64,000 nt of DNA, taken from Eikenella longinqua. Its GTDB lineage: Bacteria > Pseudomonadota > Gammaproteobacteria > Burkholderiales > Neisseriaceae. The stretch covers positions 29,676 to 93,675 of the forward strand of contig NZ_LXSL01000011.1 of assembly GCF_001648355.1 (NCBI RefSeq). The letters run 5' to 3'. How positions within the stretch are numbered: position 1 is the first letter of the stretch; every line of letters starts with the position of its first letter. Positions 16,033 through 24,767 of the stretch are shown piece by piece. A model generated the notes under the pieces. The model was not told where the DNA came from and made no database searches. It saw only the letters and a program-made list of their open reading frames with translations. Both the position numbers and the translations under genes were made by a program.

Positions 16033-16236
16033 TTATTCGGGAGAAAAGCCTTCTTCCGTCAACGCGGCTTTGAATGCGGCGATGTCGAAGCCGTCGCCGC
16101 AAGTAATCACCACGCGGCCATCTTCGTGATTGGCGTTTACCATTCTCACGCCGGCCACGGTTTCGCCTTTGGCAACCAGCCGGTCCCCATCCGTTTTGTT
16201 CTGCATACCGGATACCTGAATCAACATTTGTGGCAT
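16033..16236 (-). CDS. HMA-fold protein lacking the metal-binding cysteines, 67 aa
   Basis: The sequence MPQMLIQVSGMQNKTDGDRL...VAGVRMVNANHEDGRVVITCGDGFDIAAFKAALTEEGF has the strand-helix-strand pattern and length of a heavy-metal-associated (CopZ-like) domain. The expected CxxC after GM is replaced by NKTD. One cysteine remains in ITCGDG. The family binds copper through CxxC, so this member probably does not bind metal in the usual way, or has another role. A terminator follows directly. A short inverted repeat (TACTGCAT/ATGCAGTA at 16286-16315) lies upstream of its start and could be an operator. Confidence 0.75.
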   Translation of the reverse strand: MPQMLIQVSGMQNKTDGDRLVAKGETVAGVRMVNANHEDGRVVITCGDGFDIAAFKAALTEEGFSPE

Positions 16237-16535
16237 ATTAACCTCTAAATAATGTAGTCGATTAAAAAATATATCTATCTAAGCTTACTGCATTGTTTTG
16301 TGAAAATATGCAGTAGACGTCGCAAGTATTGCCCGCGTTTATGACTCCGTTATCCAAACTTCGTTACAACATTTAACAGGCAATAATGCGCATTTTGCCT
16401 AGATAACGCCCGGTTGTCTAGCCTTACAAAGAGAATAAATGCCACAGCCGGCATCTGCGCCACGCCGCCCGCCTAGGCTGCCACAGCCGGATTTGGTAAA
16501 ATATTGAAAAATTACGACAGAAAGGCGGCAAAAGA

Positions 16536-17900
16536 ATGATCAGTTTTTTTGATATGTTCAAAATCGGTATCGGCCCTTCCAGCTCGCACACTGTCGGGCC
16601 GATGCGTGCCGGGGCGCTGTTCCGGCAGCAGCTAATCGATCAGAAGTTATTAAACCGAATCACCCGTTTCCGGGCGCATGTTTATGGCTCTCTCTCCTTC
16701 ACCGGCCGCGGCCACGGCACGGATTCCGCCATCATCGGCGGCCTGGCCGGCTACGAACCGGACACTGTGGACACCACCACCTTCCCCGAATTCATCCGGC
16801 AAGTGATGTCGAGCAAAACCCTTCCCGACATCAACGGCCACCAAACCCCGTTCGACTACATGCGCGATTTCCGCTTCCACTCCTCCTTCCTGCCCTTGCA
16901 CGAAAACGGCATGCGTCTGGAAGCCTTCATTGGCGATGAAATCGCAGCGCAGGAAGTGTATTACTCCATCGGTGGCGGCTTCGTGGTCACCGAGCAGCAG
17001 TTTGCCAAAGCCGACCAGCAGCAGGCGCCGCTCAACGTGCCCTACCCCTACCAAAGCGCCGCCGACCTCATCCGCCAATGCAAAGAGCATAAGCTGAGCC
17101 TGTCGGAAGTCATCTTCCGCAACGAATGCGCACTGCACCCCGAAGAAGAAGTGCGCGCTTACGCCCGCGCCATCTGGCAAACCATGAGCGACTGCATCCA
17201 ACGCGGCCTCAACACCGACGGCACGCTGCCCGGCCCGCTGCACATCCAGCGGCGTGCCCCGCTAGTGAAAAAACAGCTCGAAAGCAACGCCGGCATCAGC
17301 AGCGACCCGATGGGCATCGTGGATTGGATTAACATGGTAGCCTTCGCCGTAAATGAAGAAAACGCCGCCGGCGGCCGCGTGGTTACCGCCCCGACCAACG
17401 GCGCCTGCGGCATCGTGCCCACCGTGCTCGCCTACTACGACCACTTCGTGAGCAGCCTCACCGACGAACAAGTGCTGCGCTACCTGCTCACTTGCAGCGC
17501 CATCGGCAGCCTCTACAAAATGAACGCTTCCATTTCCGGCGCCGAAGTGGGCTGCCAGGGCGAAGTGGGCGTGGCCTGCTCCATGGCCGCCGCCGGGCTC
17601 ACCGAGCTGCAAGGCGGCAGCCCGGATCAAGTGTGCATTGCCGCCGAAATCGCCATGGAACACCACCTCGGCCTCACCTGCGACCCGGTAAACGGCCAAG
17701 TGCAAGTGCCCTGCATCGAGCGCAACGCCATATCTTCCGTGAAAGCCATCAACGCCTCGCGCATGGCGCTGCGCCGCACCACCGAGCCGGCGGTAACGCT
17801 GGACGAAGTGATCGCCACCATGTATGAAACCGGCCGCGATATGGATCAGAAATACCGCGAAACCTCCATCGGCGGCCTGGCCAAACATGTGTTGTGTTAG
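16536..17900 (+). CDS. sdaA: L-serine dehydratase (iron-sulfur type)
   Basis: The 454-residue single-chain enzyme converts L-serine to pyruvate and ammonia with a 4Fe-4S cluster. The N-terminal beta domain starts SFFDMFKIGIGPSSSHTVGPMRAG, and the alpha domain has the cluster cysteines (TNGACGIVP, LLTCSAIGSLYK, GAEVGCQGEVGVACSMAAAG). Length and motifs match SdaA/SdaB. A ribosome site AGAAAGGCGG precedes the ATG. The gene stands alone, with a hairpin terminator downstream. Confidence 0.96.
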   Translation: MISFFDMFKIGIGPSSSHTVGPMRAGALFRQQLIDQKLLNRITRFRAHVYGSLSFTGRGHGTDSAIIGGLAGYEPDTVDTTTFPEFIRQVMSSKTLPDINGHQTPFDYMRDFRFHSSFLPLHENGMRLEAFIGDEIAAQEVYYSIGGGFVVTEQQFAKADQQQAPLNVPYPYQSAADLIRQCKEHKLSLSEVIFRNECALHPEEEVRAYARAIWQTMSDCIQRGLNTDGTLPGPLHIQRRAPLVKKQLESNAGISSDPMGIVDWINMVAFAVNEENAAGGRVVTAPTNGACGIVPTVLAYYDHFVSSLTDEQVLRYLLTCSAIGSLYKMNASISGAEVGCQGEVGVACSMAAAGLTELQGGSPDQVCIAAEIAMEHHLGLTCDPVNGQVQVPCIERNAISSVKAINASRMALRRTTEPAVTLDEVIATMYETGRDMDQKYRETSIGGLAKHVLC

Positions 17901-17920
17901 CTTGCTGATTTTAAAATTAA

Positions 17921-17955
17921 AGGAGTGTGGGATGCTGGTTCCACACGCCTTTTTG
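17921..17955 (+). terminator. sdaA terminator
   Basis: AGGAGTGTGG and CCACACGCCT form a 10-base stem with one mismatch and a 10-base loop, followed by TTTTTGTTTTT. Confidence 0.8.
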
Positions 17956-18012
17956 TTTTTCAGGTAGCCTCTCTCCTTCATCAAATTCCCTTTACGCTTG
18001 AAAAGTTTTGTT

Positions 18013-19680
18013 TTAATGTTTGCCCGAACGCCAAATAGCCCAGATAATCCACAGGCTGTTGGCGAAGGCCAAGAGGTAGCCGAAAAAGCCGAGAAACGAT
18101 AGGCCGAACAGCTTGGGGCCGATGTTGCTGCTCAGCAAGATAGAGGAGCCGATAATCAGCGCGGCGGTTACCATGCCCATGGTGAGCCGGTTGGCGCTGT
18201 GTTCCAGATGCTGGTTGAGGCTATCGAGGCGTTTCAAATCGAGATTTACGTTTACGCGACCGCTTTGCAGGCTGCGGTTGAGGCGCAGCAGGTTTTTCGG
18301 CAAATCGCCCATTATCCGCCCCAGCATCCGGCTCTGCGTGCGGGCGCGCCGCCAAACGCGCTCGGGCGAAAAGCCTTGCCGGATCACGCTTTGCACAATC
18401 GGCTTGGCATGCTCCAGCAGCTGGAAATCGCCGTCTAGGCGCTTCACCACGCCTTCCAGGGTGAGCAGGGTTTTAAACAGCATCACCAAATCGCCGGGCA
18501 GCGCCAATTCGTGCTCGCGCATGATGCGGGTGAGATCGTTGATAACTTGGCTCACGCGCAAATCGCGCACGGCGGTGTGCTCGTAGTCGAGCAGCATTTC
18601 CATCACATCCGCGCCGAGCAGGTCTTCATCGGGCACATCTCCCTGCGCCCAGTTACCGAGGATGTATTGCACGGCGAAGGGGTCGCGGTGAATCAGGGCT
18701 TCGATTAAGGCGTTGATTTCCTGGCGGCGCACGGTATTCAGGTAGCCCACCATGCCGAAATCGATCAGCCCGACGCTCAAATCAGGATAGATGAAAATAT
18801 TGCCCGGATGCGGGTCGGCGTGAAACAGGCCTTGGCCGAGAATCATGTGGAGCAGGGCATCGGTGATGCGGCAGGCCAGAAGGTGCCGCTCTTCCGCGCC
18901 CAGCGCTGCGATGTCGGCATCTTTCAGCAGCTCGGCCGCCATGTATTCCTGCACCAGAATCTGCCGGTTGCTATATTCGGGGTAAACCTTGGGGATATGA
19001 ATGCCCGGGCGGCCGTCATACCAGGCGGCAAAACGCTGCATATGGCGCAGCTCGGCCGACAAATCGGTTTCCTTGGCCAGGCTTTTGGCAAAATACTGCA
19101 CCATCTGCACCGGATGATAGCGGCGCGTTTCGGCAATTTCCGATTCTATCAATTGCGCCAAATAGGTTAGAATGCGCAAGTCTGCCTGAATCAGCGGCTC
19201 GATGTCGGGCCGGCGCACCTTCACCGCCACTTCGCTGCCGTCGAGTAGCACCGCGCGGTGCACCTGCGCAATGGAAGCGCTGCCCACCGGATCGCTGTCG
19301 ATATGCCGGAACACCTCTTCCGGCGCTCGCCCGAGCTGCTCGGCCAGCAGCAAACGGATTTCCTCAAACGGCAAGGGGTTAGCACGGCTTTGCAGCTGTT
19401 CGAATTCCTCAATCCATTCGGCGTTGAACACATCCACGCGGGTGGCCAGAATCTGCCCCAGCTTGATAAACGTGGGCCCCAGCTCTTCAAACGCCAGCCG
19501 GAAACGGCGCGCAGTGCTCATGGCAACATGGTCGGCCGGCCGCCCCTCGCCGCCAAACCAAGAAGAGCGGTTCAGCTTGAGCCGGCCGAGGAAGCCGCCC
19601 AGCCCGTGCCGGGCAAGCGTGGACACGATTTGGCGCAACCGGTTGAGGTCGCCCCAAGCGAGAACGGCAGATTTAGCCAT
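18013..19680 (-). CDS. ubiB: UbiB-type kinase-like protein for ubiquinone biosynthesis
   Basis: The start at 19680 (MAKSAVLAWGDLNRL) was chosen because AGGGGG lies 7 bases upstream; the frame continues upstream to 19731. The protein (555 residues) is an ABC1/ADCK atypical kinase: the KxGQ motif is FIKLGQILATR, followed by GSASIAQVHRA and VAVKVRRP, then the catalytic-loop region FHADPHPGNIF and metal-binding LIDFGMVG. Two hydrophobic helices at the C-terminus (TMGMVTAALIIGSSILL, GLSFLGFFGYLLAFANSLWIIWAI) anchor it in the membrane. It supports coenzyme Q synthesis. It is divergent from the NlpC/P60 gene. Confidence 0.94.
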   Translation of the reverse strand: MAKSAVLAWGDLNRLRQIVSTLARHGLGGFLGRLKLNRSSWFGGEGRPADHVAMSTARRFRLAFEELGPTFIKLGQILATRVDVFNAEWIEEFEQLQSRANPLPFEEIRLLLAEQLGRAPEEVFRHIDSDPVGSASIAQVHRAVLLDGSEVAVKVRRPDIEPLIQADLRILTYLAQLIESEIAETRRYHPVQMVQYFAKSLAKETDLSAELRHMQRFAAWYDGRPGIHIPKVYPEYSNRQILVQEYMAAELLKDADIAALGAEERHLLACRITDALLHMILGQGLFHADPHPGNIFIYPDLSVGLIDFGMVGYLNTVRRQEINALIEALIHRDPFAVQYILGNWAQGDVPDEDLLGADVMEMLLDYEHTAVRDLRVSQVINDLTRIMREHELALPGDLVMLFKTLLTLEGVVKRLDGDFQLLEHAKPIVQSVIRQGFSPERVWRRARTQSRMLGRIMGDLPKNLLRLNRSLQSGRVNVNLDLKRLDSLNQHLEHSANRLTMGMVTAALIIGSSILLSSNIGPKLFGLSFLGFFGYLLAFANSLWIIWAIWRSGKH

Positions 19681-19828
19681 ACGCATACCCCCTGCAAAAT
19701 CTGTATCCATAACGGATACACAGCATAACACACCCGCCCCTTATAGCGCATACGCCGCCCGCCGCGCCGCGTTTCCGCCTCAATCCGAATACGCTATAAC
19801 ACGGCAAGAAACAGAAAGCTCCAAATTG

Positions 19829-20440
19829 ATGAAGTGGATCAAGCAAGCAAGCATTTTCGCCCTCACGGCGCTCTCCCTCGCCCTCCCGCTCAGCGCCCAA
19901 GCCGCGCCCGAAGGCTTGGATAACGACGCGCTCGAACGCCTCATCCGCGAACGCACCGGCCACGGCAGCAACGCCTCATCCTCCTCATCCGGCCGCCAAT
20001 CTTCAGGTAGCCGATCATCCTCCAGCAGCCGCCCCTCCGGCAGCCAAGACGAAGCCGGCGACCTCATCATGAACGCCATGAGCCTCATCGGCCTCTCCTA
20101 CCGCTTCGGCGGCAACTCCCCCACCCAAGGCCTCGATTGCAGCGGCTTCATGCAATACATCTTCAAGCGCAGCATGGGCATCACCCTGCCGCGCACCTCC
20201 GCCGAAATGGCAACCGTGGGCCAGCAGGTCGACCGCGCCAACCTCAAGCCCGGCGACATGGTCTTCTTCGGCGGCGGCGGGCGCGTATCCCACGTCGGCA
20301 TGTATATCGGCAACGACCGCTTCATCCACGCCCCCCGCACCGGCCGCGACATCGAAATCACCAGCATGAACGGCAACTACTGGAAAAACCGCTACATCAC
20401 CGCCCGCCGCGTAGACCGTTCCACCCGCTTCACCCGCTAA
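19829..20440 (+). CDS. NlpC/P60 family peptidoglycan endopeptidase
   Basis: The ATG at 19829 opens a signal peptide (MKWIKQASIFALTALSLALPLSAQA). A serine-rich linker of about 30 residues (residues 47-72) leads to an NlpC/P60 domain with Cys104 (GLDCSGFMQY), His155 (VSHVGMYIG) and His167 (FIHAPR), the expected catalytic residues. Such enzymes cut peptide crosslinks in peptidoglycan in the periplasm. A DUS-like copy is in the linker (GRQSSGSR), so the linker may have been lengthened by repeat sequence. Total 203 residues. The next small gene follows after 12 bases. Confidence 0.92.
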   Translation: MKWIKQASIFALTALSLALPLSAQAAPEGLDNDALERLIRERTGHGSNASSSSSGRQSSGSRSSSSSRPSGSQDEAGDLIMNAMSLIGLSYRFGGNSPTQGLDCSGFMQYIFKRSMGITLPRTSAEMATVGQQVDRANLKPGDMVFFGGGGRVSHVGMYIGNDRFIHAPRTGRDIEITSMNGNYWKNRYITARRVDRSTRFTR

Positions 20441-20452
20441 AGGCACACACCC

Positions 20453-20671
20453 ATGCACATGCCCGACATGCCCAAATGGTATAGCGACAACGGCGACATC
20501 GTTTCCTGCACCGAAAAAGTGAAAGTGATGCAGGAAAACATGCAAGAGCTCTACCAGCTCGCGCAAGACACCTTCGAAGACGCCCTGCTCATGGGCTGCG
20601 GCGAACAACAAGTGCGCGATTTCCTCGTCGAACTTATGCGCCATGTGCACAACCCCTACCGCCAGCCCTAA
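20453..20671 (+). CDS. Small conserved-looking hypothetical protein, 72 aa
   Basis: The protein (MHMPDMPKWYSDNGDIVSCTEKVKVMQENMQELYQLAQDTFEDALLMGCGEQQVRDFLVELMRHV) is acidic and helical with two cysteines and no signal peptide. Three candidate ATGs (20453, 20459, 20468) are in frame, and none has a strong ribosome site. It follows the NlpC/P60 gene by 12 bases, so it is probably in the same transcript, and a DUS-pair terminator lies 20 bases after its stop. Function unknown. Confidence 0.65.
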   Translation: MHMPDMPKWYSDNGDIVSCTEKVKVMQENMQELYQLAQDTFEDALLMGCGEQQVRDFLVELMRHVHNPYRQP

Positions 20672-20689
20672 GCGCCGAGCCACAACAAA

Positions 20690-20726
20690 GGCTACCTGAA
20701 AATGCCACACCACTTTTCAGGTAGCC
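20690..20726 (+). terminator. DUS-pair terminator
   Basis: Opposed DUS copies with a 13-base loop end the NlpC/P60 operon. Confidence 0.6.
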
Positions 20727-20819
20727 TCTTTCCATCCCGCATCAACGCCGCCCCAAGCCCTTGGCAAACCCCGCCAAACCCGCTATAACCCAGCCTTCCC
20801 CAATCCGCACATCCCCGCC

Positions 20820-21956
20820 ATGACCGACACCGCCACCCTCCACCTCGCCAAACAACTCATCGCCCAACCCTCCATTACCCCGCACGACCACGGCTGCCAA
20901 GACATCATCGCCGAGCGCCTGCGCGCCATCGGCTTCACCATCGAAGACCTCCCCTTCGGCCGCACCCGCAACCTCTGGGCACGGCGAGGCAGCAGCGCCC
21001 CCCTGCTCTGCTTCGCCGGCCACACCGACGTCGTTCCCCCCGGCCCCGAAGCAGAATGGACATCCCCCCCCTTCCAGCCCACCGAACGCCAAGGCAAACT
21101 CTACGGCCGCGGCACCGCCGACATGAAAACCAGCATCGCCTGCTTCATCACCGCCTGCGAACGCTTCACCGCCGCCCACCCCCACTTTTCAGGTAGCCTC
21201 GCCCTCCTCATCACCTCCGACGAAGAAGGCGACGGCCGCGACGGCACCACCCGCGTCGTTGACACCCTGCGCGCCCGCGGCGAACATATTGACTACTGCA
21301 TCATCGGCGAGCCCACCGCCGAACACACCCTCGGCGACACCATCAAAAACGGCCGCCGCGGCTCCCTCTCCGGCAGCCTCACCATCCACGGCAAACAAGG
21401 CCACATCGCCTACCCCCACCTCGCCGCCAACCCCGTCCACCTCGCCGCCCCCGCCCTCGCCCAACTCACCGCCGAACACTGGGACAACGGCAACGCCTAC
21501 TTCCCCCCCACCGGCTTCCAAATCTCCAACATCCACGCCGGCACCGGCGCCACCAACGTCATCCCCGGCAGCCTCAGCGTCCAATTCAACTTCCGCTTCT
21601 CCACCGAATCCAGCGCCCAAAGCCTCCAACAGCGCGTAGAAGCCATCTTGCAACAACACCGACTGAGCTACAACCTGCAATGGCAGCTCTCCGGCCAACC
21701 CTTCCTCACCGAAGCCGGCCGCCTCACCCAAGCCGCCCAAGCCGCCATCGCCGAAGAATGCCGTATCCAAGCCGCCCTCTCCACCGGCGGCGGCACCTCC
21801 GACGGCCGCTTCATCAAAGCCATCGCCAGCGAACTCATCGAGCTCGGCCCCGTCAACCAAAGCATCCACCAAATCGACGAACACATCGAGCTCGCCGCCA
21901 TCCCCCGGCTCTCCGCCATCTACGAAAACATTCTGCGCCGCCTGCTATTAGATTGA
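20820..21956 (+). CDS. dapE: Succinyl-diaminopimelate desuccinylase
   Basis: The 378-residue M20 metallopeptidase-family enzyme removes succinate from N-succinyl-diaminopimelate in lysine and peptidoglycan synthesis. Metal ligands are seen in CFAGHTDVVPPG, GRGTADMKT, TSDEEGDG and the C-terminal QSIHQIDEHIELA. The gene is intact and of normal length. A DUS is read in frame near 21187 as HFSGSLALL. Other dap genes are not nearby. Confidence 0.96.
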   Translation: MTDTATLHLAKQLIAQPSITPHDHGCQDIIAERLRAIGFTIEDLPFGRTRNLWARRGSSAPLLCFAGHTDVVPPGPEAEWTSPPFQPTERQGKLYGRGTADMKTSIACFITACERFTAAHPHFSGSLALLITSDEEGDGRDGTTRVVDTLRARGEHIDYCIIGEPTAEHTLGDTIKNGRRGSLSGSLTIHGKQGHIAYPHLAANPVHLAAPALAQLTAEHWDNGNAYFPPTGFQISNIHAGTGATNVIPGSLSVQFNFRFSTESSAQSLQQRVEAILQQHRLSYNLQWQLSGQPFLTEAGRLTQAAQAAIAEECRIQAALSTGGGTSDGRFIKAIASELIELGPVNQSIHQIDEHIELAAIPRLSAIYENILRRLLLD

Positions 21957-21974
21957 CACAGCAAGCAAAAAATT

Positions 21975-22013
21975 TTTCAGGTAGCCTGTACGTCCGCCAC
22001 AGGCTACCTGAAA
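21975..22013 (+). terminator. dapE terminator (inverted DUS pair)
   Basis: Opposed DUS copies begin 18 bases past the dapE stop. Confidence 0.55.
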
Positions 22014-22016
22014 ACA

Positions 22017-22123
22017 TATAGCGAACCACCTTAACTTTCGCTACGGCGTTAGCTCGCCTTGCCGTACTCCTGTACTGTCTGCGGCTCGCTGCCTGGTATC
22101 GAAAGCTAATTTGATTCGCCATA
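22017..22123. repeat. Correia-like element B (about 107 bp)
   Basis: The ends are TATAGCGAACC and a slightly decayed GATTCGCCATA. The interior includes CGGCGTTAGCTCGCCTTGCC and a GTACTGTCTGCGG core. It is a near-perfect inverted copy of element D at 24202-24308. Confidence 0.75.
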
Positions 22124-22188
22124 GTGGACTAAATTTAAACCGCTACGGCGTTGCCTCGCCTTGTCCCGATTGTTGTGAATCCACTATA
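22120..22188. repeat. Correia-like element C (about 69 bp) abutting element B
   Basis: The ends are (C/T)ATAGTGGACTAAATTT and GAATCCACTATA with the CGGCGTTGCCTCGCC core. It is of the same short type as element A, and its left end overlaps the right end of element B by about four bases. Confidence 0.65.
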
Positions 22189-22211
22189 TATCCCCATTAC
22201 AGCAAAACACT

Positions 22212-22251
22212 TTTCAGGTAGCCTCCCCGCCCACCCAAAGGCTACCTGAAA
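22212..22251 (-). terminator. DUS-pair terminator downstream of the acyltransferase operon
   Basis: Opposed DUS copies lie about 125 bases past the minus-strand stop at 22377. Confidence 0.45.
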
Positions 22252-22376
22252 AACAAGCGGAGCAAGTTTCTCCAAACACACCGCCTTGCCACAAAGACAG
22301 CATTTCCATCCCGCCCAAAACACCAAAGGCCGCCCCGCCCGCAAGCGAAACAGCCTTCGCAACATAACGCACACCC

Positions 22377-23180
22377 TTAAGCCGTGTGCTCAAACACTGC
22401 CCCCTTCTCCGCCACCACACTCTCCGGCGGCACACCGCGCAGTTCCGCCAGCTTGGCCGCAATCTGCGCCTGCGCCACCGCACACAACTCCTGCCGCGTC
22501 TTACCCTGCGGCGCAATCGGCTCCAAGAAATACAGCACCGCCTCACTGCCCCGCTGCGGCAAAATCCGGCAAAACGACTGCCACAGGCTCATCTCGCCAT
22601 AATAAGCCATATTGATATTCGGGCTGCCGTCCGCATTCGGATAATACGACAACACCGGCCACACCGCCTGATTGCCCACCACCGCCGTATCAAACAGCCC
22701 GCTCTTAAACGGCTTGATGCCCGTACCGTCCGTGCTCGTCCCCTCCGGGAACACCACCGCATAATCCTTTTCCGCCAAAATCTGCAGCAACACCTCCATC
22801 ACCTGCTGCGAAGACTGCCGGCTGCCGCGCTTGATAAACACCGTGTCCACCCGCGCCACCAGCCAGCCGATCACCGGCCAGTCGCGCACCTCCTGCTTGG
22901 CCACAAAGCGCACCGCCTGCACCGAATTAATCAAGAAAATATCCAGCCACGACACATGGTTGCCCACCATAAACTGCCCGCCCTCGGCAAAAAACCGCTC
23001 CGAGCCGTGCACCGTCAGCCGAATGCCAAAAATCCGCATACACTGCCGCGACCAGCGCCGAATCCGCCACTGGCGTTTCGCCTTATCCTCGCGGCCGAAA
23101 AACAAGGCTACCTGAAAGCAGCCCCACAGCAAAATGGCGGCCACCCCAAATAGCCTCACAATCAGTCTGAGCCTACGCAT
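22377..23180 (-). CDS. 1-acyl-sn-glycerol-3-phosphate acyltransferase (PlsC/OlsA type)
   Basis: The 267-residue enzyme has an N-terminal membrane helix (LRLIVRLFGVAAILLWGCFQVALFF), the catalytic HxxxxD motif (NHVSWLD, His75 and Asp80) and the FPEGTST substrate motif (residues 144-150). It transfers an acyl chain to lysophosphatidic acid or a lyso-lipid. It starts 20 bases after the GNAT-type acyltransferase gene at 23201, and that pairing recalls olsB-olsA for ornithine lipid. It could equally be a second PlsC such as neisserial NlaA. A DUS in the 5' part encodes FQVA inside the membrane helix. Confidence 0.88.
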   Translation of the reverse strand: MRRLRLIVRLFGVAAILLWGCFQVALFFGREDKAKRQWRIRRWSRQCMRIFGIRLTVHGSERFFAEGGQFMVGNHVSWLDIFLINSVQAVRFVAKQEVRDWPVIGWLVARVDTVFIKRGSRQSSQQVMEVLLQILAEKDYAVVFPEGTSTDGTGIKPFKSGLFDTAVVGNQAVWPVLSYYPNADGSPNINMAYYGEMSLWQSFCRILPQRGSEAVLYFLEPIAPQGKTRQELCAVAQAQIAAKLAELRGVPPESVVAEKGAVFEHTA

Positions 23181-23200
23181 CAGCTAACCTTGTTCCTGAT

Positions 23201-23950
23201 TTATTTCACAAAATGTTTGGCATAACGCGGATGGATATTCTCCATCGGCATCATCACCAGCATATCGGCGCTGCCGAAATCCTTATCCCAATGCGGCTCG
23301 CCGCAAATCCACACGCCCGCGCGCAGATAACCCTTCATCAGCGGCGGCGCCTCCACGTCCAAATCCTGCCGCAGCTCATCCAGCGGCAGCGGCACTTTCG
23401 GGAACACGCGGTATTCTTCCGGCGAATAATGCGTCTGCTTCAGCTTGTGGAACAGGCTCGCGGCATAATCCCCGCCGTCGTCCATATGCACGCTGCCGCA
23501 GCCGATCATATATTCCAAGCCCTGCGCCTGCATAAAGCCGATCAAGCCCATCCACAGCAGCGAAATCGTGCCGCCGGTGCGGTAATCCTTGTGCACGCAG
23601 GCACGGCCCAGCTCCACCGTTTTCGGCAAAATATGCCGGATGCGCGACAAATCAAATTCCGAATCGGAATACCAGCCGCCTGCCGCCTTGGCCGCCTCTT
23701 TGGTAATCAGGCGGTAGGTGCCGATGATGCGGCCGCTGGCTTTGTCGCGCACAATCAGGTGGCGGCAGAATTCATCGTAGCGGTCGATGTCGCGGCCGTC
23801 TTCGGCATGGATGCCGGCGCCCATTTCCAGGCCGAATATCTCGTATCGCAGGCGTTGTGCTTCCGCCACGGCATCCGCTTCGCGGGTAACGGACACTTCG
23901 AGGCTGCCGCTATCAACGAGAAGCCATTCTTGGTCTTTTGTCTGTTGCAT
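23201..23950 (-). CDS. GNAT-fold acyltransferase, OlsB/hemolysin-like
   Basis: The start at 23950 (MQQTKDQEWLLVDSG) follows GGAGCAACCC. The 249-residue protein shows the PF13444-like pattern: AEAQRLRYEIFGLEMGA, CRHLIVRDKASGRIIGTYRLI, VELGRACVHKDYRTGGTISLLWMGL and MIGCGSVHMDDG. This family includes OlsB, which acylates ornithine with 3-hydroxy fatty acid from ACP, and proteins labelled hemolysins. With the PlsC-type gene downstream, ornithine-lipid synthesis is a reasonable inference but not proven. Element D and a DUS pair lie upstream. Confidence 0.82.
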   Translation of the reverse strand: MQQTKDQEWLLVDSGSLEVSVTREADAVAEAQRLRYEIFGLEMGAGIHAEDGRDIDRYDEFCRHLIVRDKASGRIIGTYRLITKEAAKAAGGWYSDSEFDLSRIRHILPKTVELGRACVHKDYRTGGTISLLWMGLIGFMQAQGLEYMIGCGSVHMDDGGDYAASLFHKLKQTHYSPEEYRVFPKVPLPLDELRQDLDVEAPPLMKGYLRAGVWICGEPHWDKDFGSADMLVMMPMENIHPRYAKHFVK

Positions 23951-24434
23951 GGGTTGCTCCGGGAAACGTGCTACATTCGCACAGGCCGAACTGTAAAGCC
24001 ACACGGCGCAAGAGGCAAGCAAATTGTGTTGCCCGCCGTAGGAAATAAAGCCGCCGCCGCGCCTAACGCCCGAATCCGGCTCATGGTTTTGCCGCACGCG
24101 CCGGCACCCGCCTGCGCAATCGTTTCCTCGCGGCAAACAGCATCAGTAGCGCCAAACCGTTTTCAGGTAGCCTCAAACGCAATTTAAGGCTACCTGAAAA
24201 ATATAGCGAATCAAATTAGCTTTCGATACCAGGCAGCGAGCCGCAGACAGTACAGGAGTACGGCAAGGCGAGCTAACGCCGTAGCGAAAGTTAAGTTGGT
24301 TCGCTATACCAACCCGGGCAGCCGCACTTCCGCTGCAAGCAAAGGCCACCTGAAACAGCAGCTTGCCTGCCATGCGCCTTCCCCTGCATGTGTGGTTTCC
24401 CGCACCGCTTCCGCCGTTTTCATCACGATAAAAC
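23951..24434. other. Intergenic region with DUS pair and Correia-like element
   Basis: No gene is visible. It holds an inverted DUS pair at 24161-24199, Correia-like element D at 24202-24308 and the start of the rpmB promoter region. Confidence 0.6.
24202..24308. repeat. Correia-like element D (107 bp)
   Basis: TATAGCGAATC at the left end and GGTTCGCTATA at the right end are inverted. The interior is almost identical, in reverse orientation, to element B. B and D bracket the two acyltransferase genes. Confidence 0.78.
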
Positions 24435-24464
24435 TTGAACCGGATATCTTTTCTATGGTATAAA
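24435..24464 (+). promoter_or_regulatory. rpmB-rpmG promoter
   Basis: TTGAAC (24435-24440) and TATAAA (24459-24464) are 18 bases apart, 46 bases upstream of the rpmB ATG. Confidence 0.65.
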
Positions 24465-24510
24465 GCAAGTTTCGTTTCTATCTAATATTTTTGAAGTTTG
24501 GAGAATAACC

Positions 24511-24744
24511 ATGGCACGAGTTTGCAAAGTAACCGGAAAGCGGCCGATGTCCGGTAACAACGTATCGCACGCCAACAACAAAACCAAGCGCCGTTTTTTG
24601 CCGAACCTGCAATCGCGCCGTTTCTGGGTTGAGAGTGAAAACCGCTGGGTGCGTTTGCGCGTTTCCAACGCAGCTTTGCGTTTGATCGACAAAGTCGGCA
24701 TTGATGCCGTTCTGGCCGATTTGCGCGCACGCGGCGAAGCCTAA
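24511..24744 (+). CDS. rpmB: 50S ribosomal protein L28
   Basis: The 77-residue protein MARVCKVTGKRPMSGNNVSHANNKTKRRFLPNLQSRRFW is typical L28, including the N-terminal KVTGKRP and SHANNKTKRR blocks. GGAGAATAACC precedes the ATG. It is part of the large ribosomal subunit and is co-transcribed with rpmG 23 bases downstream, the usual arrangement in proteobacteria. Confidence 0.98.
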   Translation: MARVCKVTGKRPMSGNNVSHANNKTKRRFLPNLQSRRFWVESENRWVRLRVSNAALRLIDKVGIDAVLADLRARGEA

Positions 24745-24767
24745 CCATTATTTAAGGAATCAGAGTC

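Noticed and set aside
22017..24308. Composite transposon
   Set aside because: The flanking elements are only about 107 bp and encode no transposase; no insertion-sequence transposase is visible anywhere in the window.
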